A stretch of 64,000 nucleotides of DNA from CAVRUF01 sp963716005 (GTDB taxonomy: Bacteria; Actinomycetota; Thermoleophilia; Gaiellales; Gaiellaceae). The position numbers were made by a program, and so were the translations under genes. Of this stretch, positions 22,753-31,509 are shown piece after piece (within the stretch, counting starts at the first letter, position 1; each line of letters starts with the position of its first letter). Location of the stretch: the NCBI GenBank assembly GCA_963716005.1, contig OY970285.1:2170001-2234000 (forward strand), read 5' to 3'. The notes beneath the pieces were generated by a model. It saw only the letters and a program-made list of their open reading frames with translations. It was not told where the DNA came from and searched no databases.

Positions 22753-24458
22753 ACGTCTTCGGCAGCACCTTGACGTACTGCGGATCCGTCCAGGTCATGC
22801 CGCGCATCTTCGTCGGCAGCGTCTTGTCGACTCCGCGGACGCGGTAGTACCAGACGCCCGCGCCGGGGTTGACGAGGACGGAGGTCGACGGCGTAGTCGC
22901 GCTGCCGGCCGGCTTGAACGGGTTGGCCTTCTTGCTCCACTGGACCTGGTAGCGGGCCGCGCCCGGGGCGGGCAGCCAGGCGATGACGAGGCGGCCATAG
23001 AACGACGGCGTGCCGTTCTGGGCGCCGCGGATCTGGCCGTCGCCGCCCATGCCGGAGACGTACGGGACGCCGTTCGCCCGCTCGACCGCCGGGGCGCTCG
23101 TCTTGCCGAAGTTGATGACGTTGCCGGCCTGGCACATGTCCTCGGCGAACTCGACGTCGCGGTACTCGACCTTCGCGTCGGCGGTGATCACCGGGATGAC
23201 CGGGACGGCCGTCCAGTAGTAGCGGCTGTCCGGAGAGTCGTTGTCCCAGATGCCCGACTTGCGGTCGGCCTTTTCGCCGTCGGGGACGTCCTCGTCGCTC
23301 GGGTCGGCCGGGATGCCCTCCTGGGTGCCGGCGGCCTTGACCTTCGTTCCGCCCGCGTCGAACGTCTCGCCCTCCGTCTCGGCGTCGCCGAGGAAGATCG
23401 ACGCCACGCCCGTGAGATCGGCCGGGCTCTTCGGGAGCGCCAGCACGCCGGAAAGGCGCGGCACGTAAGCGGGGCTGCCGACGATGTCGCCGGCGTGGAC
23501 GCGGTTCACGCAGTCCTCGTCCGTGAAGACGTAGACACGGAAGAGCGGGCAGGTGACGCCGGCGGCTGGCGACGACCGTCGGGCAGGCGCCCGAGGTGCC
23601 GTCGAGCGCGAACTGGCCGCTCCACCAGAAACCGGGGAAGAGCTCGTGCGCGCTGGGGCTCTGGGCGCCGAGCACGTCGAAGATGTCCGTCGTGCGGCTG
23701 CGCGAGACCGACTCCTCGAGGGAGATCGGGCCGGGGCCGAGGTTGTTCGGCTCGACCGTGACGTTCGTCGGGCTCCACGGGCCGTACGAGACGACCGGGA
23801 TCTGATTCAGAGGCTTGCCCTCGAGCTCGCGCATCGCGCGGACCCTCCAGGACAGGTTCGTGAGGCCCTGCGCGCCGAGGTCGTTCGCGAAGGCGTAGAG
23901 CTCGCGGAGGTCGGCCGCCGTAGTCGACGTCTTGATCTTCTTGTTCTGGCCGTTCGCGAGATCCCAGAGGAACGAGACCTCGTAGGCGGTGGCGCCCTCG
24001 ACCGGCGTCCAGCGCACCATCCCGGGCGTCGGGTTCGCGCCGTTCGAGAGGCTCGTCGGCGCGGACGGCGACTTCATCTTGAAGCCGTACTTGGTGCTCC
24101 AGTTGGTCACGTCGCCGCCGACGTTGGCGCGCACGCGTGCGTAGAGCGAGTACGGGTTGCCGGTGCTCCACGGGAGCGTCAGCGGCACAGAGGTGATCGG
24201 GTTCGGCAGGTCGGCCTTCTCCCAGACGATCGAGTTCTCGGAGAAGTTCTTGCTCGTCGCGACCTGGAACTCGTAGGAGCTCGCGCCCTTGACGTTGTCC
24301 CACGCGAAGGCCGGCGTGCGCGGGAAGGCGTGGCCGGCGGGCTGCGGATCGTTCGCGCGCAGCAGGAATCCGCGCAGGTCGGCGGGCGCCGGCGCCGCAG
24401 AAGCGACGGGGGCGATCGCAAGGAACGCGAGGACCACAGCGAGGGGACGCAGGAGCAT
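22724..24458 (-). CDS. Secreted protein with fibronectin-III-like repeats (frame change near 23565)
   Basis: About 577 residues after bridging. A clear signal peptide (MLLRPLAVVLAFLAIAPVASA, cleavage after Ala about 21) starts at the ATG at 24458. The body has repeated beta-sandwich units with patterns such as SSYEFQVATSKNF, TAYEVSFLWDL and ARYQVQWSKKANPF, consistent with fibronectin type III modules of extracellular or surface proteins. At about 23565 the frame steps by one; the second half resumes with CVNRVHAGDIVGSPAYVPRL. Function not recognised; probably exported and possibly cell-wall or matrix associated. The 3' end overlaps pgl on the opposite strand. Confidence 0.7.
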
Positions 24459-24498
24459 TCCCTGTTGTTGTCGGCAGCCGGCGCGCGGCCGCTCTCCC

Positions 24499-25605
24499 TC
24501 AAACGAGGGACAGGGAGCGCTCCAAGGCCAGTCCGCAAGCCAGAACATGGGAGTCGGCGTCGGGGAGTCCGATCACCGAGATCGAGGCCGGAAGTCCGTG
24601 CTCGGCGGTGCCGCACGGGAGGGCGAGAACGGGCCAGCCGAGTGCGTTGAACGGAAACGTGAGGCGGATGACCGACCAGCGGAGGTCGATCTCCTTCTGG
24701 CCGATCTCGGGCGCCACGGTGTTGAGCGTCGGCGCGAGCAGCAGGTCGTAGCCTGACGCGATCTCCGCGCAGCGCTCGGCGTAGGCGGCCCGGGCCCTCA
24801 GGCCGGCCTCGTACTCGGCGTCCGTGACCGCGAGGCAGCGCTCGACCTTCTCGCGGACGTTCGGGCCGTAATCGTCGGCGCGGGCGGCGAAGAGGTCGCG
24901 GTGGATCTCGGCGACCTCCCGCATGAACACGGGCGTCACGCCTTCCGGGAACGGGAACTCGACCTGCTCCGCGTGGGCGACGTGCTCGGTCGCCTCGCGT
25001 ACGCGCGCGCGTACGAGCGCGTCTGCTCCGTCCAGCCAGATGACGCCGACGCGGAGGTCGAGGCTGGGTTCGGGCACTTCGAGGCCCGGGTCGAGGATGC
25101 GCTGCATGGCCACGCAGTCGGCGACGGTCCGCGCCATCGGCCCTGCGTGGTCGAAGCTCGGCGCGAGCGGGAAGACGCCGTCGAGCGCCACGCGCCCGTG
25201 CGTCGGCTTGAAGCCGGCGATCCCGCAGCAGGCCGCCGGGATGCGGATCGAGCCGCCGCTGTCCGTTCCCAGCGCCGCGTCGGCCTCGCCGGTGACGAGC
25301 GCGACCGCGGAGCCGCCGCTCGACCCGCCGGGGATCCGTCCGGGATCGAGCGGGTTGACGACGTCGCCGTAGTGGACGTTCTCGGATGTGATCCCGTAGG
25401 CGAACTCGTGCAGGTTCGTCTTGCCGACCGAGACGTAGCCCGCGTCCTCGAGCAGCGTGACCGCGGACGCCGAGCGCTCCGGGACGTGGTCGCGGTAGAT
25501 CCCGGAGCCGTAGGTCGTTCGCACCCCGGCCGTGTCGAACAGGTCCTTGACCGCCAGGCGAATCCCGTCCCCGGCGGGCTCGACCCGCGTGATGAAGGCG
25601 TTATC
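24499..25605 (-). CDS. Amidase-signature family hydrolase (start codon unresolved)
   Basis: About 368 residues. The Ser-cisSer-Lys machinery is present: Lys in LAVKDLFDTAG, GGSSGGSAVALVTG with the cis-Ser, and TDSGGSIRIPAACCG with the nucleophile, followed by GFKPTHGRV and GPMARTVADC. Typical of GatA-like amidases acting on small amides; substrate unknown. GTG at 25524 would remove the catalytic Lys, so translation must start earlier, near the NAFITRVEP segment (about 25590-25605), where no ATG/GTG/TTG is in frame. A rare start or a base error is likely. It follows the 38-residue membrane peptide gene with slight overlap. Confidence 0.82.
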   Translation of the reverse strand, partial: DNAFITRVEPAGDGIRLAVKDLFDTAGVRTTYGSGIYRDHVPERSASAVTLLEDAGYVSVGKTNLHEFAYGITSENVHYGDVVNPLDPGRIPGGSSGGSAVALVTGEADAALGTDSGGSIRIPAACCGIAGFKPTHGRVALDGVFPLAPSFDHAGPMARTVADCVAMQRILDPGLEVPEPSLDLRVGVIWLDGADALVRARVREATEHVAHAEQVEFPFPEGVTPVFMREVAEIHRDLFAARADDYGPNVREKVERCLAVTDAEYEAGLRARAAYAERCAEIASGYDLLLAPTLNTVAPEIGQKEIDLRWSVIRLTFPFNALGWPVLALPCGTAEHGLPASISVIGLPDADSHVLACGLALERSLSLV

Positions 25606-25717
25606 CGACGCTGTTGTAGATCTCCGCGATGGCCACGGAGCCCGCGAACAGGATCAGCGTGAGCGCGAAGATCGCGAGGCCGAGCTTGACGTTCTTGCGT
25701 GCGAGTTCGGGATCCAT
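25601..25717 (-). CDS. 38-residue single-span membrane peptide in the oxidase cluster
   Basis: ATG at 25717 to TAA at 25601. A charged N-terminus MDPELARKNVK is followed by one membrane helix (LGLAIFALTLILFAGSVAIA) and EIYNSVG. It directly follows ctaB: the first base of its ATG is the last base of the ctaB stop codon. The size, single helix and position resemble small accessory subunits of haem-copper oxidases, but no family was recognised. It is conserved-looking rather than random because the hydrophobic pattern and codon use match its neighbours. Confidence 0.6.
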   Translation of the reverse strand: MDPELARKNVKLGLAIFALTLILFAGSVAIAEIYNSVG

Positions 25718-26943
25718 CAGACCACCATCGGGTCGAGGGCCAGGGCGACGAACAGGAGCGCGAGGTAGAGGAGCGAGTACGAGAAGAGCCGCTTCGCCCG
25801 CGCCGGCGTGGTCGAGCGCTGCAGCGCAAACGCCAGGACGAGGAACACGGCGCCGAGGACGAGCGCCGAGCCGAGGTAGAACAGGCCGACCGTCTGCGCC
25901 AAGACGGGCAGGAGCGTGATCGCGACCATGACGACCGAGTAGCGGACGATCGAGCGCGCGGTCTCCCGCTCGCCGGCGACCACCGGGAGCATCGGCACGC
26001 CGGCCGCCTCGTAGTTGCGCTTGATCAGCAGGGCGAGCGCCCAGAAGTGCGGCGGCGTCCAGAAGAAGACGATCAGGAAGAGCAGCAGCGCGGGCAGCGT
26101 CAGAGAGCCGGTCGCGGCCGTCCAGCCGACGACGGGCGGGATCGCCCCGGCCGCGCCGCCGATGACGATGTTCTGCGGCGTCGTGCGCTTCAGCCAGCGG
26201 GTGTAGACGAGCACGTAGAACGCGCCGCCGATGAGGGCCATGACCGCGGTGAGGAGGTTCACCCAGCAGGCGAGCACGACGAACGAGAGCGCCAGCAGCG
26301 CGAGCCCGAACTCGAGCGCCCGCGCGGGAGCGACCCGGCCGGAAGCGACCGGCCGCGCCTGCGTCCGCTCGCCCATGAGCTGGTCGATGTCCGCGTCGAG
26401 CACGTGGTTCAGGGCCGAGGCTCCTCCGCAGGCGAGCGCGAGCCCGCCGAGCGTCGCCACTGTGAGCCCGAGCGACGGCCAGCCTTCCGAGCCGAGCACC
26501 AGTCCGCCGGCGCCCGTGATCAGGAGCAGCGACATGATCCGCGGCTTCGTGAGCGTGATGTAGTCGCGCCACGGCGCGCGCGGCGCCTCGACGCCGCCGC
26601 GGAACACGAGAGCCGCGGTCACGACGGAAGCCGCGAGCGACAGCGCCCCCAGCGCGATGTGCACCGGATACGCCCAGCTCGGCTCGTTCGCCAGCGCGAC
26701 GATCCCACCGACGACGATCTGGATCACGTAGAGCCCGAGCGCGGTCTCTGCGGAGCGGACGAGCAGCGTGTCCTCGGGATGCCCGTAGCGCACCGAGAGC
26801 CAGACGGTCACGACGAGCGCGAGCCCGACGAGGACCGAGACCTCGTGCGAGCCTGCCCACTCGCCGGTCACGATCGCGATCCCGGTCGCGAACGCGGCCG
26901 AGACGGCGGTCAGGCGGAGCCAGGAACCGGGACGCGGCGTCAT
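25717..26943 (-). CDS. ctaB: Protohaem IX farnesyltransferase with N-terminal half-size CtaA-like domain
   Basis: 408 residues. From about residue 125 it is a complete CtaB/CyoE prenyltransferase making haem O: first Asp-rich motif NHVLDADIDQLMGERTQARP, then TRWLKRTTPQNIVIGGAAGA and nine membrane helices. The first 120 residues hold four extra helices with His33 and His94 and the pattern QIVVGGIVALANEPSWAYPV, like one half of the eight-helix haem A synthase CtaA. A compact four-helix CtaA is known in some archaea, and CtaA-CtaB fusions exist in Thermus, so this may be a fused haem O/haem A synthase. Start overlaps the ctaD stop (ATGA). Confidence 0.9.
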   Translation of the reverse strand: MTPRPGSWLRLTAVSAAFATGIAIVTGEWAGSHEVSVLVGLALVVTVWLSVRYGHPEDTLLVRSAETALGLYVIQIVVGGIVALANEPSWAYPVHIALGALSLAASVVTAALVFRGGVEAPRAPWRDYITLTKPRIMSLLLITGAGGLVLGSEGWPSLGLTVATLGGLALACGGASALNHVLDADIDQLMGERTQARPVASGRVAPARALEFGLALLALSFVVLACWVNLLTAVMALIGGAFYVLVYTRWLKRTTPQNIVIGGAAGAIPPVVGWTAATGSLTLPALLLFLIVFFWTPPHFWALALLIKRNYEAAGVPMLPVVAGERETARSIVRYSVVMVAITLLPVLAQTVGLFYLGSALVLGAVFLVLAFALQRSTTPARAKRLFSYSLLYLALLFVALALDPMVV

Positions 26944-28580
26944 CGCTGCGCCTCCAGCCGCCGGCGCAGGTCACGGAGCGGCCGCTCGCTCGTGATCGGC
27001 GGCAGCGAGTCGAAGTTGTGCTCGGGCGGCGGCGAGGTCGTGTACCACTCGAGCGTGTTCGCCTTCCACGGGTCGTTGCCCACGCGCGGGCCCGACCGCC
27101 AGCTCTTGATCATGTTGAAGAGGAAGATGATGAGCGCCACCGTCATCACCCAGGTCCCGATCGTCGAGAGCAGGTTGTAGAGCTCGAACGTTCCGGTGCG
27201 GTGATACGTGTAGACGCGGCGCGGCATCCCCATGAGCCCGACCATGTGCTGGAAGAAGAAGGTCAGGTTGAAGCCGATGAAGATGAGCCAGAAGTGCCAG
27301 ACGGCGAGGCGCTCGTTGTACATCCGGCCGGTGATCTTCGGGAACCAGTAGTAGACGCCGGCGAAGAGCCCGAACGCCGTCCCGCCGAAGAGCACGTAGT
27401 GCATGTGCGCGACGACGAAGTAGGAGTCGTGCGCCTGGTAGTCGATCGGGAACATCGCGAGCATGATCCCGGTGAGCCCGCCGATCGTGAACAGGCCGAT
27501 CAGGCCGAGGCAGAAGAGCAGCGGCGCCTTGAACTCGAGGTGGCCGCGCCAGAGCGTCGCGAGCCAGTTGAAGATCTTGATCGAGGTCGGGATGGCGACC
27601 GCGAGCGAGGCGACGGCGAAGAAGCCGTTCAGCCAGACGGGCATGCCCACGGTGAACATGTGGTGCGCCCAGACGAGCATCCCGGCGAACGCGATGCCGA
27701 TCGTCGAGAACGCGATCGCCTTGTAGCCGAAGATCGGCTTGCGCGCGAAGACCGGGATGACCTCCGAGACCATCCCGAACGCGGGCAGCACCATCACGTA
27801 GACCTCGGGGTGCCCGAAGAACCAGAACATGTGCTGGTAGAGCAGCGCGTTCCCGCCCTCCTCCGGCAGGAAGAAGTTCGTCCAGGCCTGGCGGTCGAAG
27901 AGGAGGAGCGTCACCGCCGCGGTCACGACCGGAAGCGTCAGGACGAGGAGGATCGCGTAGGTCTCCATCGTCCAGACGAAGAGCGGAATGCGCATCCAGG
28001 TCATCCCCGGCGCGCGCATGTTGTGGATCGTGACGATGAGGTTGATCGCGCCTGCGATGGACGAGATCGTCGTCAGGTGGATCGCGAGGATCCAGAGGTC
28101 CTGGCCGACGTACGGCATCCCCATGTTCCCGGGCCCGGAGAGCGGCGGGTAGGCGTACCAGCCGGCCTGCGCGGGGCCGCCCTCGGCGAAGAGGCTCCCC
28201 AAGAGGACGATCCCACCCGCCAGGAAGAACCAGTACGACATCGCGTTCAGCCGCGGGAAGGCCATGTCCTTCGCGCCGATCATGAGCGGCACCAGGTAGT
28301 TCCCGAAGCCCGCGAGGACCGGGACGATGAAGAGGAAGATCATCGTCGTCCCGTGCAGCGTGAACATGCCGTTGTAGGTGTCCCGGGTGACGATGTCGAG
28401 GTCGGCCTGCGAGAGCTGCAGCCGCATGACCAGTGCCATCACGCCGCCGAGGAGGAAGAACACGAAGGCGGTGACGATGTAGAGGATCCCGATCCGCTTG
28501 TGGTCGACGGTCGTGATCCAGCCGGTGATGCGGCCCTCGTTCCAGGCCGGGGCGCGGACCGGTGCGGCGTTGGCGCTCAC
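26940..28580 (-). CDS. ctaD: Cytochrome c oxidase subunit I
   Basis: 546 residues from GTG at 28580, which overlaps the ctaC stop (GTGA). Catalytic subunit of the proton-pumping haem-copper oxidase, with 12 membrane helices. Ligands seen: His in the low-spin haem region MFTLHGTTMIF, GHPEVYVMVLPAFG (His-Tyr cross-link and the Glu of A1-type D-channel enzymes), VWAHHMFTVG for CuB, and FVVAHMHYVLFGG for both haems. Complete relative to family. Transcribed ctaC-ctaD-ctaB with no subunit III gene in between. Confidence 0.97.
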   Translation of the reverse strand: MSANAAPVRAPAWNEGRITGWITTVDHKRIGILYIVTAFVFFLLGGVMALVMRLQLSQADLDIVTRDTYNGMFTLHGTTMIFLFIVPVLAGFGNYLVPLMIGAKDMAFPRLNAMSYWFFLAGGIVLLGSLFAEGGPAQAGWYAYPPLSGPGNMGMPYVGQDLWILAIHLTTISSIAGAINLIVTIHNMRAPGMTWMRIPLFVWTMETYAILLVLTLPVVTAAVTLLLFDRQAWTNFFLPEEGGNALLYQHMFWFFGHPEVYVMVLPAFGMVSEVIPVFARKPIFGYKAIAFSTIGIAFAGMLVWAHHMFTVGMPVWLNGFFAVASLAVAIPTSIKIFNWLATLWRGHLEFKAPLLFCLGLIGLFTIGGLTGIMLAMFPIDYQAHDSYFVVAHMHYVLFGGTAFGLFAGVYYWFPKITGRMYNERLAVWHFWLIFIGFNLTFFFQHMVGLMGMPRRVYTYHRTGTFELYNLLSTIGTWVMTVALIIFLFNMIKSWRSGPRVGNDPWKANTLEWYTTSPPPEHNFDSLPPITSERPLRDLRRRLEAQR

Positions 28581-29572
28581 TGGCCCGGCCCTGCCAGCTC
28601 GGGATTCGACTGGACGTAGGCGACGAGCGCGTCGATCTGCGCGTCCGTCCAGCCGAGCCCGGTCGGCGGCATGTAGCCCTCCACCGCGCCCTGGTCCTGG
28701 CCGTTCTCGACCAGCTCGCGCAGCGCCGCCGGGTCCGTGAGGGTCGCGTTGCCCGCGATCGGCGGCCCGATGTCGCCCTGCCCGGCGAGGCCGTGGCACT
28801 TGGCGCACGACGCCGTCCACTCCTGCTCGCCGACCGCGACCGGGTCGGCCGGCTCGTTCTCGGCGAGCCACGCCTCGAAGTCCTCCGCGCTCACGACCTC
28901 GACGACCGTCCGCATCTCCGTGTGCTGGATCCCGCAGAACTCGCCGCAGACGCCCTTGTCGAATGTCCCGACCGCGCGCGGCGTGAAGTTGAGCTCGTTC
29001 GTGCGACCCGGGATCGCGTCCCGCTTCCCGGTCAGCTCGGGCACCCACCACGCGTGGGCGACGTCGGCCGAGCTGATCCTGAGCGTGACGGGGCGATCGA
29101 CCGGGAGGGTGAGCTGGTCGAACGAGATCGCGCCGCCCGGATACTCGTACTGCCAGTAGAACTGGTGCGCGGTCACCTCGACGATGAGCACGTCCTCGCC
29201 CGCGGACGGGACCGCCTCCACGTCCGGGACCTTCGAGAACATGAAGACCGCGAGGATGAAGAGCGCGACCGCCGGGACGACCGTCCAGATGATCTCGATC
29301 CGCGTGTTCCCGTGGATCTGCGGCCCCTCGGCGTTCTCGGCGGTGCCCTTGCGCCGGCGGTAGCGGATGATCATCGCGATGAGCGCCGCCTCGATCAGGA
29401 TGAAGACGAATGCGCACGCGGCCAGGACGATCTTGTAGATCTGATTGATCGTCTCGCCGCTCTGCGTCGAGCTCTCGGGCGGCTGCGCCCCGGGCAGTGT
29501 GAACAACACAGCCACGAGGCCGACCGGAATCCCGACGGCGACGAGGAGGAGGACAAAACGGCTCCCGGGCAT
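28577..29572 (-). CDS. ctaC: Cytochrome c oxidase subunit II with C-terminal cytochrome c (caa3 type)
   Basis: 331 residues. Two membrane helices (about 5-25 and 45-68) are followed by the extracellular cupredoxin domain with the CuA site: His in HAWWVPELTG and CGEFCGIQHTEM (two Cys, Glu carbonyl, His, Met). A C-terminal class I cytochrome c domain carries CAKCH and an axial Met in GYMPPTG, making this a caa3-type subunit. It accepts electrons from soluble or bound cytochrome c. First gene of the oxidase unit; TAGAAT on the minus strand at 29582-29587 is 9 nt before its ATG. Confidence 0.96.
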   Translation of the reverse strand: MPGSRFVLLLVAVGIPVGLVAVLFTLPGAQPPESSTQSGETINQIYKIVLAACAFVFILIEAALIAMIIRYRRRKGTAENAEGPQIHGNTRIEIIWTVVPAVALFILAVFMFSKVPDVEAVPSAGEDVLIVEVTAHQFYWQYEYPGGAISFDQLTLPVDRPVTLRISSADVAHAWWVPELTGKRDAIPGRTNELNFTPRAVGTFDKGVCGEFCGIQHTEMRTVVEVVSAEDFEAWLAENEPADPVAVGEQEWTASCAKCHGLAGQGDIGPPIAGNATLTDPAALRELVENGQDQGAVEGYMPPTGLGWTDAQIDALVAYVQSNPELAGPGQ

Positions 29573-29581
29573 CCGGGCTCG

Positions 29582-29587
29582 ATTCTA
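29582..29587 (-). promoter_or_regulatory. -10-like TAGAAT for the oxidase operon
   Basis: Minus-strand TAGAAT, 9 nt before the ctaC ATG at 29572. Confidence 0.5.
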
Positions 29588-29762
29588 CGGGGCTACCCGC
29601 CGGAATGACCAAGCACTCGTTCGAGGGATTGAGGTTCCCCCTTTGTGTGGTTCAGTTCGTTCTACGCGCACACCCTGGGAAGGGGCGAAGCAAAGGGAAT
29701 GCGCGACGCGACTGGGGAGCAGGCGCGGCGAGTGGATCGGCAGTCTAGGCTTCGGCGTTGCG
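29588..29762. other. Intergenic region between ctaC and the small beta-rich gene
   Basis: About 175 nt. A pyrimidine-rich stretch and TTGAGG near 29628 are present but no matching -10 was convincing, and no RNA family was recognised. Confidence 0.4.
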
Positions 29763-30065
29763 GTGGCCGAAGCCTGGACTGTCCCGCTTCCTCCCGAGGC
29801 GCACGAGCCGTTCGAGGTCTACGTGAACGGCGTCTTGCAGCGGCGTGGGACCGACTACGAGGTCGAGGGTCCGGTGCTGCGGTTCACCAAGCCGATCGCG
29901 CGTGAGGGCCGGCTCGGGATCCTGCGCTGGACGAGCATGTTCCTCGGCGTGGCGGGCACCTACCGAAAGAACGATTCCGTCGACGTCGTCTACCAGGCGG
30001 GCGGCCGGCGCCGCGTGGCCAGCGGCCTGCCGATCGTCCCGCCCGATTCGGAGGGGTTGCGCTGA
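29763..30065 (+). CDS. Small beta-rich protein of unknown function
   Basis: 100 residues from GTG 29763 (VAEAWTVPLPPEAHEPFEVY). The phrases EVYVNGVLQRRGTDYEVEG and LRFTKPIAREGRLGILRW resemble a small beta-sandwich module found in phage tail and other surface proteins, where an Asn-Gly turn displays a loop. There is no phage context. Its final TGA overlaps the CTG that probably starts glcD, and GGAGGGG within its end may serve as the glcD ribosome-binding site, so the two genes are likely coupled. Function unknown. Confidence 0.5.
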   Translation: MAEAWTVPLPPEAHEPFEVYVNGVLQRRGTDYEVEGPVLRFTKPIAREGRLGILRWTSMFLGVAGTYRKNDSVDVVYQAGGRRRVASGLPIVPPDSEGLR

Positions 30066-31509
30066 ACGATCTCGTCGCCGCACTGGAAGGGATCTGCGGC
30101 GAGGCGAACGTGCTCGTGGATCGCGACGAGCTGCGCACGTACGAGTCGGACGCGCTCACGTACCTGCGCGGCGTGCCCGCGGTCGTGTGCCTGCCGGGCT
30201 CGGCGGACGAGGTGCGCCGCGTCGTTCGCGCGTGCTGGGAGGCCGAGGCGCCGTGGGTCGCGCGCGGTGCCGGCACGGGGCTGTCGGGCGGCGCGACTCC
30301 GGTCCCGGGCGGCGTGGTCATCGGGCTCTCGCGGCTGCGGCGCGTGCTCGAGGTCGACCTGCCCAACGCGCGCGTGGTCGTCGAGCCGGGCGTGACGAAC
30401 CTCGAGGTCTCGCGCGCGGTCGGGCCGACGCACTTCTATCCGCCTGATCCCTCGAGCCAGGTCGTCTGCACGGTGGGCGGCAACGTTGCCGAGAACTCGG
30501 GCGGCGCGCACTGCTTCAAGTACGGCTTCACCACGAACTACGTCTGCGGGCTCGACGTGGTCCTCCCGGACGGGACGGAGGTCTCGCTCGGCGGCAAGGA
30601 GCTCGACCTGCCCGGCTACGACCTGCTCGGCGCGTTCGTCGGCTCGGAGGGAACGCTCGGCGTCGCGACGCGGATCACGCTGCGCGTCTCGCCCGTGCCC
30701 GAGCGGATCCGCACGCTCGTCGCGTACTTCGAGACGATGGAGGCTGGCGGGCCAGACCGTCTCCGACATCGTCGCGGCCGGGATGGTGCCGGGCGCGCTC
30801 GAGATCATGGACCGGCTCTCGATGAGCGCCGCCGAGCAGGCGACCGGCATCGGCAACCCGTACGACGCGGGCGCGGCGCTGATCGTCGAGCTCGACGGCC
30901 CCGCCGAGGAGTGCGAGCAGCGCGTCGAGGCGGTCGTCGGGCTGCTGCGAGCTGAAGCAGGCGCTCGGGATCCACGTCGCCGCCGACTCGGCAGAGCGCG
31001 ACCTGATCTGGCGCGCGCGCAAGGCGGCCTTCGCGGCGATGGGCCGGGTCGCGCCCTCGTACTACGTCCAGGACTCGGTCATCCCGCGCACGCGGTTGGC
31101 CGCGGTGCTCGGCCGCATCGAGGAGCTCGCGAACGAGTACGGCCTCCAGGTCGCGAACGTCTTCCACGCGGGGGACGGGAACCTGCATCCGCTCGTCGCG
31201 TACGACGACTCCCGACCGGGCGAGGCGGAGCGCGCCGAGGAGCTGGCCGGGCGGATCGTGCTCGCGTGCGTCGAGGAGGGCGGCTCGATCACCGGGGAGC
31301 ACGGGGTCGGGATGGACAAGAAGCGCTACATGCCGGCGATGTTCGGCGAGCCCGACCTGGCCGCGTTCCAGAAGCTGCGCTGCGCGTTCGATCCCGAGCA
31401 GCGGGTCAATCCGGGCAAGGTCATGCCGACGCCGCGCCTGTGCGGCGAGGTGCCCGGGCCGTACCGGCAGCATCCCGTCGAGGCGGCCGGGCTAGCGGAG
31501 CGGATGTGA
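30062..31509 (+). CDS. glcD: Glycolate oxidase FAD subunit (two frame changes; probable CTG start)
   Basis: About 482 residues after bridging. Part of the three-protein complex that oxidises glycolate (or D-lactate) to glyoxylate. FAD-binding type 4 domain: RGAGTGLSGGATPVPGGV, PPDPSSQ, GGNVAENSGGAHC and LLGAFVGSEGTLGV; C-terminal domain: NVFHAGDGNLHPLV and GEHGVGMDKKRYM. The N-terminus expected by homology begins at CTG 30062, 5 nt after GGAGGGG (30050-30056); the next start, GTG 30110, is too late. Frame steps occur near 30754 (removing one T restores the frame) and near 30950 (a CG pair seems missing). Overlaps glcE with GTGA. Confidence 0.88.

Noticed and set aside
29763..30065. Prophage remnant
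   Set aside because: Only one small beta module is reminiscent of phage tails; no integrase, capsid or attachment repeat is present.
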